A DNA stretch of 64,000 nucleotides from Isoetes taiwanensis (taxonomy: Eukaryota > Streptophyta > Lycopodiopsida > Isoetales > Isoetaceae). Within the stretch, counting starts at the first letter, position 1, and each line of letters begins with the position of its first letter. The stretch covers positions 13,527,614 through 13,591,613 of the forward strand of contig JAJEKV010000033.1 of assembly GCA_021234155.1 (NCBI GenBank), in the 5' to 3' direction. A program made the translations under genes and the position numbers. Below the pieces are notes generated by a model. It was not told where the DNA came from. It was given only the letters and a program-made list of their open reading frames with translations, and did not search any database. Of the stretch, positions 50,534 through 62,175 are shown piece by piece.

Positions 50534-53500
50534 TTTGTTTTTATAAACGTCAAACTTAACGTTCCTGCAAGATAGAAAATCTAAAAAGAGAGAGGTCACA
50601 TTACAAATTTTGAATCTAAAGTGACAAATTTAAATTTTGAGTCCTAAAATCTATTAAAATCTCAAATCTAAAATTCTAAACGCTTACCCTTCAACTCTTC
50701 AAATTAGATCTCTAATGCTTCATGTCCTCCTTGGCACCGGATTTGGCGAATCCTCATCTGCAAAGATGCAAAGACAATACATTAATGTATAAAACAATAT
50801 AAAAAGCTCAATCATGATGGACTTCTGTTCCTGCCATGGTCCATCATTTTCATTTGCCTATAAAACATGCAGATTGGGATCTTCACATGTTAGTGTAGGA
50901 AAAGAATGATGAATGATTGTAGTATGCAGAATTTTCTTTTTTTTTAGAATTCACATACTTTTTCACAGCCTGATAAGGTCAAGAAAATCTGGTTGCTATT
51001 ATTTAAGGTATTCATTATTATCAGAGCATGATGGCATCATGTATAGACATGATGTTGATAGACAATTTCGAAATCTGATCAAGTTATATACAGCTAATAC
51101 TAATGAATGGATATACAGCTAATAGTAATGAATGGACCCCAATTGATGCCATTGCAGAGAGGCTCCAAGCTTCCTAAGGAAATTTTTTGTTTAGAACTTT
51201 TGTTTGAAAAATATTCATGTTACAGGTATGTCATTGAACTGCCACTTTTTCTTCTTTTTGGGTTGCCCCTAGGGGGCAAACCCTTGTTTATGTGGGGTTT
51301 TGGCATATCCTAGGTATATGCTAGAATATCCTAGGTATATGCTGGTGACTGCTCCAAACCCCCTATTTCCTGTAAACTCTCGGTCAGATGTAAAGAACTC
51401 CACGACTCCTTGCAACCGGAGTGGCGGCAAGGCCGTAATCGTTAGGAATGTCTTAAGAGAGAGGCAGATTACCTATTATACGAATTTTTGAGAGCCACTC
51501 TAGGCTCAATGGCTGTGCCTATCGATTTTGCTTGCCTCTGGAAGCCGTCATGCCTGGAGCATGTATATGAGCAATTGATTTTTCAAGATTGTGATTTTGT
51601 TTGGACTCTTTCCTCTACTTGGAAATGGGCAGATTAGGGGTTTGGAAATATGCAGCTCTTATGAAGTCTCCATGTGAGGGAAGCGTAAATGCAGCTAAAG
51701 CAGCCTTCACTTCGTCCATGAGTGGAATGAACCCTGGCGATTTGGCTACCGGGAAATGTAGCCACCTTGGAAGAGAAGAATGCTTACGGATGGGGCACGC
51801 TTGCCAAGCTTAACTACCCCTCTGCAAGTTTGGAGGTTCCGATTGTCGGACCAATACCGTGCACCGGGAATGGGGTCATCCACCATGATGTAGAAAACTT
51901 CCCTTGTGAGTTTACCATCATCTCGGGTTCATCCGAGACATGGTTACGCGACGTTTTAGGATCTTATGTGCATCGACAAATGGGTTTGAATGTTTACATT
52001 GCAGATTCAACCTTTGTAGTCCGATTCATGATGTTTGCATAAGGCTGCGGGACTTATTCCAATTGAAGCCAAGGTCTATACAAGATCTTCCAATCGTAGA
52101 AAATCGAAGGACACTTTCAAAGCAACATAGATGTATGCAACTTTTCATTCTAGTTATGCTCTCGAGAGGCTTTGGATTCATGGGTAAATAATTACAAATG
52201 CAGGCTTCTATTCGGTCCCTTTCGAGCCTTGTCCGCACAAGAGCAAGCAGTCAATGAACTTCCCTCGGTGAGATACATCTATCATCTTCTAAACCGAAAT
52301 AAATATACAATATACATGTTTAAGCTTGTGTTATGCGGGGCGATTGACATCATTATTAAGAGAATCATAGAGGAATTTGAAGGCCGCCCTTTATCGCAAG
52401 GGAGAATGACCAAGAAAGGTGTTCTAATCTTTTTGCCTTTCATTTGTGTAATTTTCTTCGTCTTTAATTGGCACATTGATTGACAAGTCTATCACCATCG
52501 AAAACAACACATAACCAAGAAAAACTTCTAAAGTTGAACGAGGTTAAGGCCTTTGTTTGCTTATGGAAACGAAGTTGAGGTATTGTTTCGACTTAAATGC
52601 CTTTCTTTTTACTTTACATCAAATGATGTTTATTGCAACTATGATAGTTATTGTTTCAAAGAATCACATAGCTGAGATTTGTAGGTGCTTTGATAATGTG
52701 GTGCTATCCCCGCGCCGTCATAGCCACCATTGCAAAGGTTAGCATCTTATTACTCTAGTTTTTGCTTTGATTCCGGTCCAGGGTAACATCCTTTCGGTTC
52801 ATGCAGAGATTTGTTATGGTTGATGGGCCTATTCACAACCATGCAATTCATGATTGGGGTGAGCTGTAGTAATTTCTTCGTTAGTGAAGAACTACTTTAG
52901 TTACTTCTCGCAGAGATTACACTATTGTTTGCAGTTGATAACTAGCTTAAAAGCATTAATTGGCGTCTATATATACAATGTGTTCGTCATTTTCGGATAG
53001 GCTTGCATCATATTGTCATTTGCACATTTAACATAAAAGTAAAGAAATCATATGCATGCATACTAATTTGAATGTTGTAGTGGCAGATCGGGAATGGATA
53101 CGGATATTGCATGGGGCAATTAAAAGGATCTTGAGATGGAGCTTTGCACCACAAACTTTAAAGATTGCCTCGCGCTAAAGTGGACAAATGGTTACGCACA
53201 TTACAATGAAGATATAAAAGTGAATAACAGGGAAGGCACACACAGAGGTAAAATTTATAGTCGAGCTTATGCACTTAGAAATCTTTTTGCTAGTGCAAAG
53301 TGTGAGATAGATTTTAGTTGCAATGTTTAACATTCAAATAGTGCCAAGAAGAAACCAAGTGTGTAAAATCTTGAAACATTGTAGATGGATCCTTAGAAGG
53401 ATTCAATTTCAATGAGATTTTGCATTGGCGGATTCTCGCTCAGTTTGGGTTATTAATTGCAAAGCTCATTTGGATGATTCTTTGCATCATGAATTATTTT

Positions 53501-55146
53501 GCAATGATTACATGTCCGCTTTCCCTCGTCATTTGCATGTCCGAAAGTACATGTTTATTTTTGTGTCCCCTTTTTCATTCTCATGCGCAATATTAATTAT
53601 TCACTATTGCTTGCTAGACATTCGATGCGGTGAGCAAAAATGCATGGTATTTTCAGAACATGTTTGTGAAGAGAAGCCACGTTGGGAAACGATTTTTGCA
53701 ACCGGTGTTGACCTTGAAATCCCATCCTTTTTCTAGTGTTTAGCTTTGAGTCTTTTGAAACCATCAATTTTGCGTGCGAACATGTGAGCATGGCCAAGGC
53801 AATTAGGCGTGGATGTGCTTCATTGCGAAGACTACTCGTTATGGGCGTTGTGAAGCATTTTTCTTTTTGTCAAGGCCGTTCTTTTTCGAGGAGTTATCTT
53901 AGGAGAGAAGCCATTTGCTAGGTGTTTGGCTATATCACGGGATTGGGTGGCCATGGCGTTATTTTCACTGTTTGTGGGACTTTGAAGATTTCTTTGGTAA
54001 TGGGTAGATGCAATTCCTACCGAGCGGAACGTTCTTTGGCGCTTTGTGGTGGTGTGTGGTGGTTTCAGTAGGTGCGGTGTGTATATCATGGTATTAGGTT
54101 GTAGTCCGGCTCCCGGCAAACCTGCTAATCCAGAACTGTTGGTATTTTGGTCACCGCTATACATGCATAGGATTACTAGACAATTTTGAGCTATGCAAGG
54201 GACATTCTTGAAAGAATGGGAAATATTTCTGTGCTTGGATCATAAAGTGATAAATTATTACGTTCAAGGAGGGCAGACTGGTACATATATTTGTTTGAGG
54301 ATAGCAAAAATATTCTGTGAAGCCTTTTGCAATATAAATATGGTAAATTACTGCATAGAGGAGTAGGTTTGAACTAGAAACACGCTGCGCCGCTGTTGCA
54401 AAGGATGAATCCGAGCTTTTCCGTGATCGTAGAATTATCCGATGCTTTCAAATTAATGCCCCCATCGCCGAAATTCTTTGCATAAAATTTGCTCCCCCGC
54501 ATGTTAGTATTCCATTTTATGACTGGAAGCAACCAAGATCTGCAAATCCCCTGTACAATTAAGCAACAGAGTAATTTTTGCCCTCAGATTTGCCGATATG
54601 TTTTGTGCAAAAAAAAACCTTAAATTGCCTTCACTCCTTGAGATCAGTAGAATTTAATATGAATCGATAACATAACTAGCAGAAAATATAACTATGTTAT
54701 TCACGCATGCAACAAAACCCTACAACTGTTACCTTTGTGGACAGTTTGCTCTATCAGTTGCAGACACAATGTTTAGCAAATATTTGTTGTTGTTTCTAGG
54801 TGATTTTGACGCTACCATTGAGTCATTTTCGGAGAGGTCCGGAGATTACGTCCGCATGGTGGTGATTGTTCACAAGCTGATCCTGCAGTAGAAGCAGCAC
54901 GCATGGAATTTGCTAAAGTACTTTCTGAGATGGGGAGGTGAATGTTAGGATCAAAATTACAATCCTGATTATATTTGGTTAGGATCAAAATTATATTTGG
55001 TTAGGTTATAACATTATCAAATTCAAAGACAAATCCAATACGTAACTTAAATGATAAAGATTCGCTTTATATTAACAAAGCAGCCTAAATTTGCAAAACG
55101 ACACTAAATTCCTCCACTCATTGCCACCTTCAAGTGAACACTATAT
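50534..55146. other. Long stretch with short ORFs only; possible decayed gene
   Basis: ORFs at 51601-51813, 51767-52042, 52172-52483 and 53425-53736 are open for 70-103 codons on the plus strand, but I recognise no domain and cannot join them by splice sites with confidence. GC content between 51.4 and 52.3 kb is higher than the surroundings. A 22-bp direct repeat (CAGCTAATA.TAATGAATGGA) lies at about 51090-51135. Confidence 0.35.
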
Positions 55147-55661
55147 ATGCTCGTCTATGGTCGCTCCAAAGAGCAATGGCCGATGTCGCGAAAAGGCGGG
55201 CTTGAAGTTTGTCCGATATGGTCAAGCGGTGCCATGAGCGTGGCGGCATTCACTTGTTGGACATGGCCGGGCATCGTGGCCTGTAACGCCGCGATGATGT
55301 TGTTTTGTCGCAGGGCATCTATGTTGAAATCTCCCATGAGGACAGTCCTAGCAGCATTGGCTCCAAGCGTGGATTGCGATGTTGAACTCTCAAAGAATCG
55401 CTCTAATATTGTCAAGGAATTCTTTGCATGCTCCCCGCCGTGGTGCCTATATATATTTGCCGTGTGTAGCATGGTTCCCGTGGTGCGATCTCGAAACGCG
55501 GCAACGATGGTCATCACGAGAGAGCCCGTGAACGAAGTTGGTGGTTGAGAAGCTCGAGCCTGTCGATGTCGTAAAGTAAAATGCAAATGCAAATGCGAAT
55601 GCGAATGCGTAACATCACCTTCACAAAATGTCAATGTCTTAAAATAGCAATTTCGATTCAA
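55147..55661 (-). pseudogene. Endonuclease/exonuclease/phosphatase (EEP)-like fragment
   Basis: The frame encodes MLHTANIYRHHG, then TVLMGDFNIDAL and PLDHIGQT, and ends GHCSLERP-stop at 55155. GDFN is the conserved metal-binding motif of EEP nucleases, and NIY with the D-x-I block sits at the expected distance. One base away, another frame reads W-S-D-H-R-R, the expected final SDH catalytic motif, so a frameshift near 55165-55170 separates it. The N-terminal Glu motif is absent. EEP domains of this kind occur in LINE ORF2 and in Helentron-type Rep-helicase proteins; I cannot decide between them. There is no ATG before the middle, and GACAG/GCTCG near 55560 may be a splice acceptor. Confidence 0.5.
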
Positions 55662-55929
55662 ATACTCTATTGTCTACAACTACAACATAAGCCATTTCAC
55701 TCTTCGGCCATGGAGGGCAACCCTCCGTGCGCAGCACCTTGTTATTTTCTTCCTGTTAACATCAGTGCTCAAGGAATTCAAATTCGGTGGCATGTATCTA
55801 CCTTTAAACAAATATTTAACCTATAGTGGCAGTCGTGCACCATACAAGCAACACATTTCACAACGAAAATTTGACAATCTAGTGTCTTGACAGTCTTGAA
55901 AATTTCAAAAATTTTATGACGACAATTAT

Positions 55930-56060
55930 CATCCGATGGGTTTAATTGAAACCCCATCATCAATCAATCTCATGAGGTTATCAGGTTATCATCCGAAAGG
56001 GAAGAGTTCCGATGGGTTTAATTGAAAGCCCATCAATCAATCTCGATCTTTATTAGGTTA
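55930..56060. repeat. ~75-bp tandem duplication
   Basis: TCCGATGGGTTTAATTGAAA.CCCATC..ATCAATC occurs near 55933 and 56009. A short (ATCAG)4 tract follows at 56071-56090. Confidence 0.8.
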
Positions 56061-56577
56061 TGCGGCAGTTATCAGATCAGATCAGATCAGTTCATTGTAA
56101 GGGAGCCCACTGGCTGGATTTGCGAGAGAGGGAGGCAAAAGAAACTGAAGACCAAATCTGGAACTGTAACCTTACTTGGATGTTATGGTCCAAGGGCAAG
56201 TCGCGCTTGCAGGCCTTGGGACTAGAGTTGGCCTTGGAAGTGCCATCGGGTAGTCTAGGACATTCCAAGAGCCAGTTACCGCCTAAGGGTGGTGTGTGGG
56301 TTATTTTTAATGGCAAATGTTTCATATATAAAAATGACATTTGAATAAATGTTAATGGGCCTCTATAAAAAGCATTTAACCATTGCCTTGGGGGGGCTAA
56401 TGTGGCATCACCTCATTGGATGAGGTGATTAAAAGGAAAGTTGAATCCTATAATGTCACGAGCTGCAGCAGTCAACCGGTTTCTCAAAAAGGGCCGAATC
56501 TGATCATTGAGTGCCCGATTTGGGCTGGGGAAAAGGCCCAGAAGCCTTTTTGGGTCTATTCTTGGCCCTAATGGCCT

Positions 56578-56585
56578 TATATAAG
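56578..56585 (+). promoter_or_regulatory. TATA box of the LTR
   Basis: TATATAAG lies about 390 bp before the primer-binding site, as expected for the U3/R boundary region of an LTR. Confidence 0.55.
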
Positions 56586-56968
56586 GGATTGGAGATGTTT
56601 TGGGAGATTATAGTTTTGCTATTGGAGCCAAGCAATTAGTGCTCTTCCTTACTGCTTGATCTTCTATTTCTCAGTGTTCTAACCCATTTTGAATTGATTG
56701 ATGATCAATTCAGGTTGTTCTGAGTTACTCCATAATTTGGTGTTTGCTTGTGGGTTGATCCGCTATTGGAGCATTCCGGATTCTTCTTGAGCAATAATGC
56801 TATTGCAGTACTAAGTTCTTGTGATAGAACTTTTGAAGCTGGGCTTCAGGCTGATCCTGGGGATCGATAACGGTTGTGCGTGGGGAGTTCTGGGAACTCG
56901 CGGTTGAGAGGAATTCTGGGAGTTCTAGGTAGCACAATCTGTCCTACTTTTTGTAGGTTGTGATAGTT

Positions 56969-56980
56969 TGGTATCAAAGC
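56969..56980 (+). promoter_or_regulatory. Primer-binding site for initiator Met tRNA
   Basis: TGGTATCAAAGC differs by one base from the canonical plant site TGGTATCAGAGC. Confidence 0.85.
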
Positions 56981-56993
56981 ACGGTTCTGAGCC

Positions 56994-57703
56994 ATGGCTG
57001 ATCCAACGCAAGGAATGGTGCAACCAATTGATGGTTTGCCAGCTATAGCATTGATCGATGGCATAGTACCAGCACTCCGGGACATCTACTTGGAGGACTT
57101 GCCCGTGTTAGACTTTGCGACGTTGTTACAGGCACAACCCAGTGTAGAGTTGTCAGTTCCTTCTATAATTGCTGTTATTATGCAGCTTACTACTGGAACT
57201 GGACATCCTGGGGTATTTCAGTTCCATAAATGGGCTTGGCAGCTAGTGGTGGAGTAAGCTCTGGGAGCAATACTCCTACAGCACCAATACTGATGACCGC
57301 GATAGTAGTTACTGCTACACCAGGGGGTTCCCAGGATGAGCAATCTCTGATCCTGGACAATATGCAAAGGCAAATGAACCGGTGGATTATTGAGAGCGCT
57401 GTCCGGGAGCAACGCCTTAAGAAATCCCCTGTCTCTGCTAAAATTTTGGACAATATGCAAAGGCAAATGAACCGATGGATTATTGAGAGCGATGTCCGGG
57501 AGCAACGCCTTAAGAAATTCCCTGATCGGCTCATGAAGAAAAATCGAGCTTTGATCTTGGTATGGTATCTAGGTATGTTGACATTGATTCATCCATCAAT
57601 CAATCTAGTAATACATAAGATTAAAATATTAAACAATTTACTTATTCTCCGATGGGCATTAAGTGTTTTGCAATGGGAAGAGAATAGACATTCTCAAAGC
57701 TAA
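56994..57703 (+). pseudogene. Truncated, frameshifted gag-like ORF
   Basis: ATG at 56994 (MADPTQGMVQ) lies 13 bases after the primer site, the usual place for gag. The first frame stops at 57257. A second frame (57230-57703) continues it with GGVSSGSNTPTAP and a basic coiled region, so one frameshift lies near 57230-57257. The second frame carries an exact 31-residue duplication, DNMQRQMNRWIIES..REQRLKK, from a 93-bp DNA repeat (57356 and 57449). No zinc knuckle is reached. Confidence 0.65.
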
Positions 57704-60127
57704 AAGGAGTTTCAAAGATTGTCAGTGGTCAAGAGCTTACATCGAATGCCAAACATTGTTGATTTGCATGTTTGGCTGCACTAAAATGACATTAAGACAA
57801 TGAACTTACTAGTTTAGTTGTAGTTGAACATGATCTTAATGAATTTCAATAGTTTAAGAAGCATGACAAAAAGATCCATATGATTGCATTTGTATGCTGA
57901 GATGTTAGATGTGTGTTAGGAGATGCCTGTTGAAGCCTTAACCAGTTCTCATGTCGTGTCAAAATTGCAATCAGCATTTGGAGCTTTTCGAGAAGAGCAT
58001 CACTACTTAATTTATTTGATTCTTTTTGCAAAAATCGCATGCAAGACAAAGATATGGACCTTAACTTAAAATATGAACACTAAGCAGGGTATGTTTAGGA
58101 ATATGCAGATAAAAATACCAGGTTGCCATCCCCCACGGGGATGAGCAAGAGGAGGGAAAAAAACACACTAGCAACATATTAAAATCTTTCTTTAATGTAC
58201 AAAGCAATATATTATAATATGGTTGCTTCGTGCAATGGCACCTATACAAGTGGTGTTGATTCTTATCTTCCAACACCTTTCCAACAAGGATTTGCAGATA
58301 TCTCAACTCCTATGTGAGGATTTCCATGACCTTCATGGATGAGTCATTCTCATAGATTTTAGATCATGTAACAACATCTATACAAGTGGCCAAGCAAGAA
58401 GGGCCAACACACACATATTGTCTCGCCCAGGCACCTCCGCCAAACCAAAGGCTAAATGACGAACAACCACTCCAAAGCATCATAATCTTTGATATTCAAG
58501 CATCTTCACGGGCCTTATAGATATCTCAATCATTGTGCAGGGATATCTAGATGTTGCCTTTATTCACCCATTCGAGGATCATGTAGCAACACTTCATTCT
58601 GGTGCTCTAGCAATTTCAATGCAAAAAAGAGCCCAGGTTTCAACACCAAATCCAATGCTTTTTGTGCACTTTCTACATATGCAGTAGCTCTTCCAGCACA
58701 TGATTTGATGCTCAGCTCAATCTCGTTTCCTGAGCCAGAAGACCTTGATGCATTTGATCATAGAGAAGTTGAAATACTCATTATATATGATTATATTTCC
58801 AAAGCAAGGGGCTGCAGTTGGCTCTTTACTTCAAAAAGCACTTTATAAAATGTGGTTTGTCTTTTCATGGAAATTTTCAACTTATCATTTTGAAAGATGT
58901 CATTATTGAATCCATAAGCTTTGTGTTTGTCCACAACAAGGCTAACACTTTAGTTTTCTGCTTACCCTTAACAACCTTTTATGAACATGTTCAAGTCCCA
59001 TTATGTTTATGGGCCCATACATCACAATGATATTGTTCGTATAGCATGGGCCCCATATCACTTCTTATAGCAATTGACATCAACAAGGAATGTCAAATTA
59101 TATGCATATCAGAGATCCCCATCTTGCTCGATGATTCGCATCGACATAGAGGTGGTAAGAAATGTTGATTGACACTTCTCAGCACTGACCATCGATCTAC
59201 TTACATTACTACTGTACTTAGTATGTGGTGGATGAACAATTTTAGTATCACTGTATATATTATTGTACTGATACAGAACTAAATACAACTTTGTTTTGGG
59301 AGCTTGGGCTTTTGGTTAGTGAACTATTCAGGTGATCCTAATTAAGTGACTAGCCATACGAAAATACAGATGTTGAACACAAAATAGCATTCTTCGAGAT
59401 GACCATTGCTCATATAGTAGATGAAAATGTCTCTATAGCAACTACGGCTGCAGCAGCATTCATAGGTCAGATTATCAGATTATGAGAGCATAGCATCGAA
59501 AATGCTTCAGCTCATGTAGCGGCCTTCATTGATCTACCAACATCATGGATATCAGATGCTATTGTGCAACCTAAACCAACGGCAGCATCTTCACGGCAAG
59601 ATTTTGCAAATACCATCGCTTCTCATGCACATGATATAGTTTTCATTGGCAACATGTCATTGTTACGGATGCACGACCATATTGCAGTACCTCAGGCAAT
59701 GCTACTGATTCCTGACATTCCAGCTGGGAAGAGAGAAAAAGCATATCACATCCAATGAAGTAGCTTGTGTTCCTTGAAGAAACTTTTATCAGACATATTT
59801 GTTACCTTGCTACTTCAAAATATATACTATGCACAATTGAAGCTTTCAGTTGCCATACTGAAAAAGAAACACAAATATACAGTGTACAAACCCGCCGACC
59901 ATCAGCAGTGAGTTGAAGCATAGCTTTTATGCTTAGAGAGCAGCCTTGAATTGAATCAAACTCTGTAGTTGCTGCCATAAACCTTAACTCTGAGATTCTT
60001 CACTGGATTTTCTTTATTCTCGTCACTTGCTGGTCATCTTCCAAGATATACAGCTTTCAATAAAAAGGTACAAAGATTAACAAAAAGGGGTCTCAGAAAC
60101 TAACGTTGCCTGGCCAGGTCATTAAAA
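57704..60127. other. No recognisable gene; 3' flank of the kinase gene at right
   Basis: Short ORFs (58489-58848, 119 aa; 59564-59758, 64 aa) have no motif. The last ~120 bp are the 3' UTR of the kinase gene, with AATAAA on the minus strand at 60018-60013, about 110 bp after its stop. Confidence 0.5.
60013..60018 (-). terminator. Candidate polyadenylation signal of the kinase gene
   Basis: AATAAA on the minus strand, about 110 bp after the stop codon. Plant signals are loose, so this is a suggestion only. Confidence 0.3.
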
Positions 60128-62175
60128 TTATCTGTTCACAGAAGCTCTTGGAGATTGGTGATAGCGTGATCCACCAGATCCTCTTGCAGGACCATTGCTT
60201 GAACTGTTACCACTGTTCTGGCGTGCAGGTAGAGACTGATATCGATTAGAATTACCATTTGCTACTTGTTGAACTCCGCTTGTATTCTGAATTCCACTTA
60301 CAGATGATTGGTGATGCCCAGTTATGTCACTTGTTACTTGAAGAGATTCTAAAGTGCGAAGCACATCAGGCATTAAAGGCCTGGACTTTGAATCCTTACT
60401 TAAGCAATTCCTGGCTAATGCAGCAGCTTTTTGAAATGCTTTCACAGCAACTTGCCCTTCAAGTTTCGGATCTAAAAGGCGTAGCACCCTTCGCTTGTCG
60501 TTCAAGTAATGCTTTGCCCATTCTACCAAATTTTGTTCACCATGGGATCGACTCTTATCCATAGACCGTTTCCCAGTGAGCATCTCAAGCAACACGACGC
60601 CAAAACTGTAGACATCACTTTTTGCTGTTAAATGTCCTGTAAAATTGCATCCAACTTTAGTTCAGGTTGACATTCTGTGACAACTCCACAGCAAAAACCA
60701 TTATGTCATGTAGCAAACAAGACAAACTTGATCTAGACAAGACAAGACGGATAGGTTATATTACGTCTAACATGGAAAGAAATAATACCAGTCATTACAT
60801 ATTCGGGAGCTGCATATCCATATGTTCCCATAATACGTGTTGAGACATGCGTTTTATCTCCTTCTGGACCATCTTTGGCCAGGCCGAAGTCAGAAAGCTT
60901 TGCGGTATAATCCTGTATACACAGAAATAGAAACAGGTACATCCTGTCAATAAAAACAAAAACCATTTGCTTCTTGTTCTTGAAACTGAAGCAAAGGGGG
61001 GCTACTAACATGATCCAACAGAATATTAGATGTTTTGAAGTCACGATAAATAGTGTTCGCTCCATGCAAAAAAGCAAGACCCTGTGCAGCACAGAGTGCA
61101 ACTTTCATCCTTATTGCCCATGTTAATGGCAGAGCACCTTCTGTATTGCACCTCAGTTTGAGTTAAAACAAGCATGATCGCAAAATATGGCTTTAATTTT
61201 GTAAGAAATTGATAGCAATTGTAATGCAAAGTCATAGTAAATGAACATTTTTTTCCAAAACCAAATGTTATGCAAAACAAACAATACCACAAATTCTTGC
61301 ACTCCCATTCTGCTTGCAATAATGCCAAAAATTTCGAGACCTAAGTAGCTTATACAGGTTAAGAATGCAGATACGCACTCCGGAATAGATGATTTTCGAG
61401 ACTTCCACGAGGCATAAATTCGTACACCAGGAGCCTGTGATCATCTTCAATGCAGTAGCCAATAAGCTTTACTAAGTTAGGATGCCGAAGCTGACCAAGG
61501 CAGTTCACCTCTGCCTGCACCACATAGAAATCAAGTTAGCTAATGCCCTGCATAGAACTTTTCGTATAACATAAGCTTTCCCTCACCAGCCACTCTCGAT
61601 GTCCTTGATGCCCGTCTTGGTTGAGCTTTTTTACAGCTACTGTTAATCCTGTGCCTGGTTTCACAGGCAAAGTTCCATGTTCGTCTATCCAACCTTTAAA
61701 AACCCTGCCAAACCCCCCTTCACCCAACATGCTGTCTGGACGAAAATTCCGAGTTGCGGACCTGAGCTCATTATATGTAAACACTCGCAACAGAGGCCCT
61801 TCGCCGGCATCATTTCCAACTTTTGGAGTTAATGGAACATCAGGAAAGGTATTTTGTGGTGAATCAGGTTGACCTATTCAGAAACAAGAATGAAGTATCA
61901 GTACTTTAGAATCGAACCAAGAAAAATCCCCAGCAGACTCAAGGTTCGCAGACATATTCAATAGCAGAAGAAATGCATACAAGCGATGAGAATATGAAAG
62001 ATATATCAGAAGGATATTTTGGACATGACATAAGTTCAAAAGCAAAGAAAATGCATACTAGATATCCAAAACTACATTCAGCAAAAACTGGGATATAAAG
62101 CATACCAGCACTTGGAGTAACACTGCCTCTGCTATTATCTCCAGTCCAGAAGCATCTGCTAATTGCACCGCCCAT
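60128..62175 (-). CDS. RLCK-VII receptor-like cytoplasmic Ser/Thr kinase, PBL34/35/36-type, 6 exons
   Basis: Exons, each with GT-AG borders and matching phase: 62175-62106, 61873-61587, 61514-61379, 61140-61010, 60912-60789, 60636-60128. Total 1,257 nt, 418 aa. The protein starts [10 protein letters not shown]: Gly2 for myristoylation and Cys8 for possible palmitoylation, so it is probably held at the plasma membrane. The kinase domain covers ~65-350: GEGGFG loop 74-79, Lys105, Glu121, YRDFKTSN with Asp198 and Lys200, DFG 216-218, a T-H-V-S-T-R activation segment 229-234, APE 243-245. [20 protein letters not shown] and [20 protein letters not shown] are diagnostic of this subgroup. The family relays signals from receptor kinases in immunity or development by phosphorylating downstream kinases. 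The ~75-residue C-tail is Ser/Asn/Gly-rich. The loop before YRD seems a few residues shorter than usual. Confidence 0.95.

Larger units (their letters stand above)
56400..57703 (+). mobile_element. LTR retrotransposon 5' end: LTR, primer site and broken gag
   Basis: A probable 5' LTR (about 56400-56966, ends not sharply defined) contains a TATA box. It is followed by a primer-binding site for initiator Met tRNA and by a gag-like ORF. No protease, integrase, reverse transcriptase or 3' LTR lies downstream. The element is truncated after about 700 bp of internal sequence. Confidence 0.75.

Noticed and set aside
55147-55548. Plus-strand 133-aa ORF
   Set aside because: It is the shadow of the EEP-like frame on the minus strand, which has recognisable motifs.
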